A program made the position numbers and the translations under genes. Source: JBEVNX01 sp040507895 (GTDB lineage: Bacteria > Desulfobacterota > Binatia > JACPRU01). Taken from it: 25,384 nt of DNA. The notes under the pieces were generated by a model. That model saw only the letters and a list, made by a program, of their open reading frames with translations. It was not told where the DNA came from and ran no database searches. The DNA is taken from the NCBI GenBank assembly GCA_040507895.1, contig JBEVNX010000181.1, forward strand, positions 1 to 25,384. The letters are read 5' to 3'. The stretch's first letter is position 1. Every line of letters starts with the position of its first letter. Below, in pieces: positions 22,984-25,384 of this stretch.

Positions 22984-24168
22984 GTGGCACAACAGTCCCC
23001 CGCAGGCGGAAAAGCAGTCCAGGGTCTTCGGATCATCGAGTACGGTGAAGGGGTATCGGCAGCGTTCGCGGGGAAGGTCCTCGCCGACCTAGGCGCCGAC
23101 GTCGTCAAGGTCGAACCGCCCGAGGGGGATCCGCTCCGCCGTCGCGGGCCCTTTCACCGGGACCAAGCGAATCCAGAGGCGAGCGGCGTTTTCCTCTTCC
23201 TGAACGTCAACAAGCGCGGCGTCACCCTGGATCTTCGTCGCAGCGAAGACCGCGAGACCTTCGGCGCGCTGCTGGAGGATGCCGATGCGTTGGTCCACGA
23301 CGTTGCGCCGAAGCGCCGCGCGGAGCTCGGCCTCGCGAGCGGCGACCTGACCCGCCGGCATCAGGCGCTAATCGTGACGGCGATCTCGCCCTTCGGCGAC
23401 ACCGGGCCGCACGCGAGCTACGAGGCGCACGAGCTGACCGTCGCCAACGCTTCGGGCTGGGCCTTTCTCAGCCCCGGAGCCTCGCCTCATCCCGAGCTGC
23501 CGCCGCTCAAGGCCTTCGGCAGCCAGCACCAGATGCAGGCGGGGCTGCACGCGAGCCTGACCACGCTGGCCGCGCTCGTGTCCAAGCGCAAGACCGGCAA
23601 GGGACAGGCGATCGAGGTGTCTCAGCAAGAGTGCGTGGCGGCGATGCTCGAGATGAACTTCATGCACTGGACCTACGCAGGCCGTGAGACGTCGCGCTGC
23701 GGCAACCGCCTGCTCGGCCCCTGGTTCATCCTCGACTGCGCCGACGGCCAGTGCTTCGTCGTCTGTGTCGAGGAGCACCAGTGGCAGGCGCTCGTCGAGT
23801 TCATGGGAAACCCCGAGTGGGCGAAGGAGGAGATCTTCAAGGATCGGATCGCTCGGGGCGCGAACATGGACGCGCTCTACGCGCTGATGAGCGAGTGGGC
23901 GAGCACCTGGAAGGTGCAGGACCTCTTTCGCGAGGGACAGAAGCGGCGCATCCCGTTCGCCGCGGTCAATCGCATGGGTGAGATCTACGCGGACGAGCAT
24001 TTGAAGAGCCGAGGATTTTTCGTCGAGATGACCCATCCGATCGCGGGCAGTTACCGGATCCCGAGCATGCCGTTGCGCTCGAGGGTCGGCAGCTACGCCG
24101 TCCGCAGGCCCGCGCCGCGCCTCGGAGAGCACAACGCAGAGCTGCTCGCGGGCAAAGCGGCTCGCTAG
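22984..24168 (+). CDS. CaiB/BaiF family CoA-transferase with substituted nucleophile
   Basis: The 394-residue product has the family fold: LRIIEYGEGVSAAFAGKVLA (15-34), LGADVVKVEPPEGDPLR (36-52), NKRGVTLDLR and a C-terminal half ending in RLGEHNAEL. At the position of the nucleophilic Asp, four residues before the G in AGLHASL, the sequence reads QHQMQAGLHA, so Q183 (CAG at 23530-23532) replaces Asp. The three other CoA-transferases in this window keep Asp. Without it the usual aspartyl-CoA anhydride mechanism is not possible, so it may be a partner subunit of the CoA-transferase 22 bp downstream, a CoA-binding protein or a different lyase. The start is GTG with GGGAGG upstream. Confidence 0.88.
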   Translation: MAQQSPAGGKAVQGLRIIEYGEGVSAAFAGKVLADLGADVVKVEPPEGDPLRRRGPFHRDQANPEASGVFLFLNVNKRGVTLDLRRSEDRETFGALLEDADALVHDVAPKRRAELGLASGDLTRRHQALIVTAISPFGDTGPHASYEAHELTVANASGWAFLSPGASPHPELPPLKAFGSQHQMQAGLHASLTTLAALVSKRKTGKGQAIEVSQQECVAAMLEMNFMHWTYAGRETSRCGNRLLGPWFILDCADGQCFVVCVEEHQWQALVEFMGNPEWAKEEIFKDRIARGANMDALYALMSEWASTWKVQDLFREGQKRRIPFAAVNRMGEIYADEHLKSRGFFVEMTHPIAGSYRIPSMPLRSRVGSYAVRRPAPRLGEHNAELLAGKAAR

Positions 24169-24190
24169 AACGGATTCAGAGAGAGAACCG

Positions 24191-25363
24191 ATGGCTAGTC
24201 CTCCCCTTGACGGTGTGAGAGTGCTCGACTTCACGTGGGCGTGGGCGGGGCCGTTCTCGACGCTCCAGCTCGCGCATCTCGGCGCCGAGGTCATCCGACT
24301 CGAGAGCGCGAAACGGCCCTGCGTGACGCGCGCGATCCCGCCCTTCGCCGACAATCAACCAGGGCCGAACCGCGCCGGCTATTTCAACCAGTACAACCAA
24401 GGGAAGCGGAGCGTGACGCTCGACATCCGCTCGCCTGCGGGCGGAGAGATCGTCAAGCGCCTGGTGAAGCTCAGCGACGTCGTCGTCGAGAACTTCGCGG
24501 GCGGGGTGATCGCGCGAATGGGCTTCGGCTACGACGCGCTTTGCGCCCTGAAGCCGGACCTCATCATGCTGTCGATCTCCGGCTACGGGCAGACGGGACC
24601 GTACAGCAGCTACATCGGCTACGGGCCGCCCGCGGGCGCGCTGTCGGGGTTCTTCTCGACCAGCGGATATCCGGGGTTGCCGCCGTCGGAGATCGGCATC
24701 TCGTACGCCGATCCGAACGCCGGCGTTTGGGCCGCGAACCTCATCGTCGCGGCGCTGCTCCACCGCGAGGCGACGGGTGAGGGACAGTACATCGATCTGT
24801 CCCAGTGGGAAGCGGCGCTCATGATGATGGGCGAAGGGCTGATCGAGCACGCGATGACCGGCCGTACGCCCGAACGCATCGGAGATCACGATCCGCAGAT
24901 GGCGCCGCACAACACGTACAAGGCGCTCGGCGACCAGGAGAAGTGGGTCGGCATCTCGGTCGGCAGCGAGGAGGAATGGCGAGCGCTCTGCGAGGTGATG
25001 GGGCAGAAGGGGCTCGCCGACGATGCGCGCTTCCGAACGATGGCGCTGCGCAAACAGAACGAGGCCGCGCTCGACGAGATCATCACGAGCTGGACGAGCA
25101 CTCGCGATCGCTGGGAGACGACGCGGGCTCTGCAGCGGGCGGGCGTCGCCGCCTATCCGCCGCTCAGCAACAAGGATCTCGCCGAGAACGAGCACTTGCG
25201 GGAGCGCGGATTCCTCGTCGCGCTCGAGCACGCCGAAGTCGGCAAGCGCATCCACGCGGGCGTGCCGTGGACGATGTCGGGCACGCGGACGAAGGTGCGA
25301 AAGCCGGCGCCGCTCCGCGGCGCCGCCCCCGATTCGGTGTTGCGCGCCCTCCTCGGCGATTAG
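24191..25363 (+). CDS. CaiB/BaiF family III CoA-transferase
   Basis: The 390-residue product is a complete family III CoA-transferase: VRVLDFTWAWAGPFSTLQLA (9-28), LGAEVIRLESAKRP (30-43), VVVENFAGGVIARMGFGYD (97-115), SISGYGQTGPYSSYIGYGPP (128-147) and the nucleophilic D174 in ISYADPNAGVW. The WAWAGP segment with YIGYGPP and a GYPGLPP stretch resembles the benzylsuccinate/succinyl-CoA-type and alicyclic-acid branches, but the acid substrate is not assigned. The gene follows the Gln-substituted paralogue by 22 bp on the same strand, so the two are likely co-expressed and may form a heteromeric enzyme. A purine-rich GAGAGAGAA stands before the ATG. The remaining 21 bases of the window after the stop hold nothing recognisable. 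Confidence 0.9.
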   Translation: MASPPLDGVRVLDFTWAWAGPFSTLQLAHLGAEVIRLESAKRPCVTRAIPPFADNQPGPNRAGYFNQYNQGKRSVTLDIRSPAGGEIVKRLVKLSDVVVENFAGGVIARMGFGYDALCALKPDLIMLSISGYGQTGPYSSYIGYGPPAGALSGFFSTSGYPGLPPSEIGISYADPNAGVWAANLIVAALLHREATGEGQYIDLSQWEAALMMMGEGLIEHAMTGRTPERIGDHDPQMAPHNTYKALGDQEKWVGISVGSEEEWRALCEVMGQKGLADDARFRTMALRKQNEAALDEIITSWTSTRDRWETTRALQRAGVAAYPPLSNKDLAENEHLRERGFLVALEHAEVGKRIHAGVPWTMSGTRTKVRKPAPLRGAAPDSVLRALLGD

Positions 25364-25384
25364 CAGGCGGAAATAGAAAAGCTC

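Noticed and set aside
1..25384. tRNA, rRNA, CRISPR array, insertion sequence or phage attachment site
   Set aside because: No cloverleaf, regularly spaced direct repeats, transposase or integrase motifs were seen on either strand.

Overview
This is a high-G+C bacterial chromosomal segment, densely packed with catabolic genes. It contains 21 protein genes that I consider real, plus one short gene remnant. No tRNA, rRNA, CRISPR array, transposase or phage gene was seen. The mix is four CaiB/BaiF family III CoA-transferases, two F420-type luciferase-like oxidoreductases plus a remnant of a third luciferase-like protein, two amidohydrolases, an aminoglycoside-phosphotransferase-like protein and a DUF7064/7065-like protein. 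It resembles uncultured soil or aquatic lineages such as Binatota/Desulfobacterota-like or actinobacterial heterotrophs. The lineage is an inference and was not tested.

Layout. (1) 1-6914, minus strand: an operon-like run in transcription order of CoA-transferase, enoyl-CoA hydratase, acyl-CoA dehydrogenase, HMG-CoA-lyase-type enzyme, metal-dependent amidohydrolase, and an N-acyl-D-amino-acid-deacylase-type amidohydrolase that runs off the left edge. Read as a pathway, it activates an acid to its CoA ester, desaturates it, hydrates it and cleaves it. (2) 7055-10188: a divergent second CoA-transferase, a convergent alpha/beta hydrolase behind a good hairpin terminator, and an SMP-30/gluconolactonase. 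(3) 10238-12338, minus: a short-chain dehydrogenase and a membrane di-iron hydroxylase (sterol desaturase family), preceded by about 425 bp without a recognisable gene. (4) 12764-13892, plus: a trans-aconitate methyltransferase-like protein and a small conserved hypothetical. (5) 13949-16730: an aromatic ring-cleavage locus. The two subunits of a hydroquinone 1,2-dioxygenase (minus) stand back to back with an intradiol (catechol/hydroxyquinol-type) dioxygenase (plus), across a 357-bp control region containing a perfect dyad. (6) 16773-19433: a lipocalin-like DUF protein followed by a 54-codon remnant of a luciferase-like monooxygenase (minus), then a small helical protein and an APH-fold protein that lacks its catalytic Asp (plus). 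(7) 19566-22775: an F420-type oxidoreductase (minus) divergent from a small cupin with an apparent in-frame amber codon, then a glutathione S-transferase and a second F420-type oxidoreductase. (8) 22984-25363, plus: two tandem CoA-transferases, the first with Gln where the family has its nucleophilic Asp.

The overall picture is a catabolic island for aromatic and branched or alicyclic carboxylic acids. CoA-transfer is the repeated activation step, and ring-cleavage dioxygenases supply ring-fission acids. The points most worth checking are the hydroquinone/intradiol dioxygenase pair, the self-contained CoA-ester cleavage cassette, and four apparently altered proteins: the Asp-less kinase fold, the Asp-less CoA-transferase, the amber cupin and the luciferase remnant.
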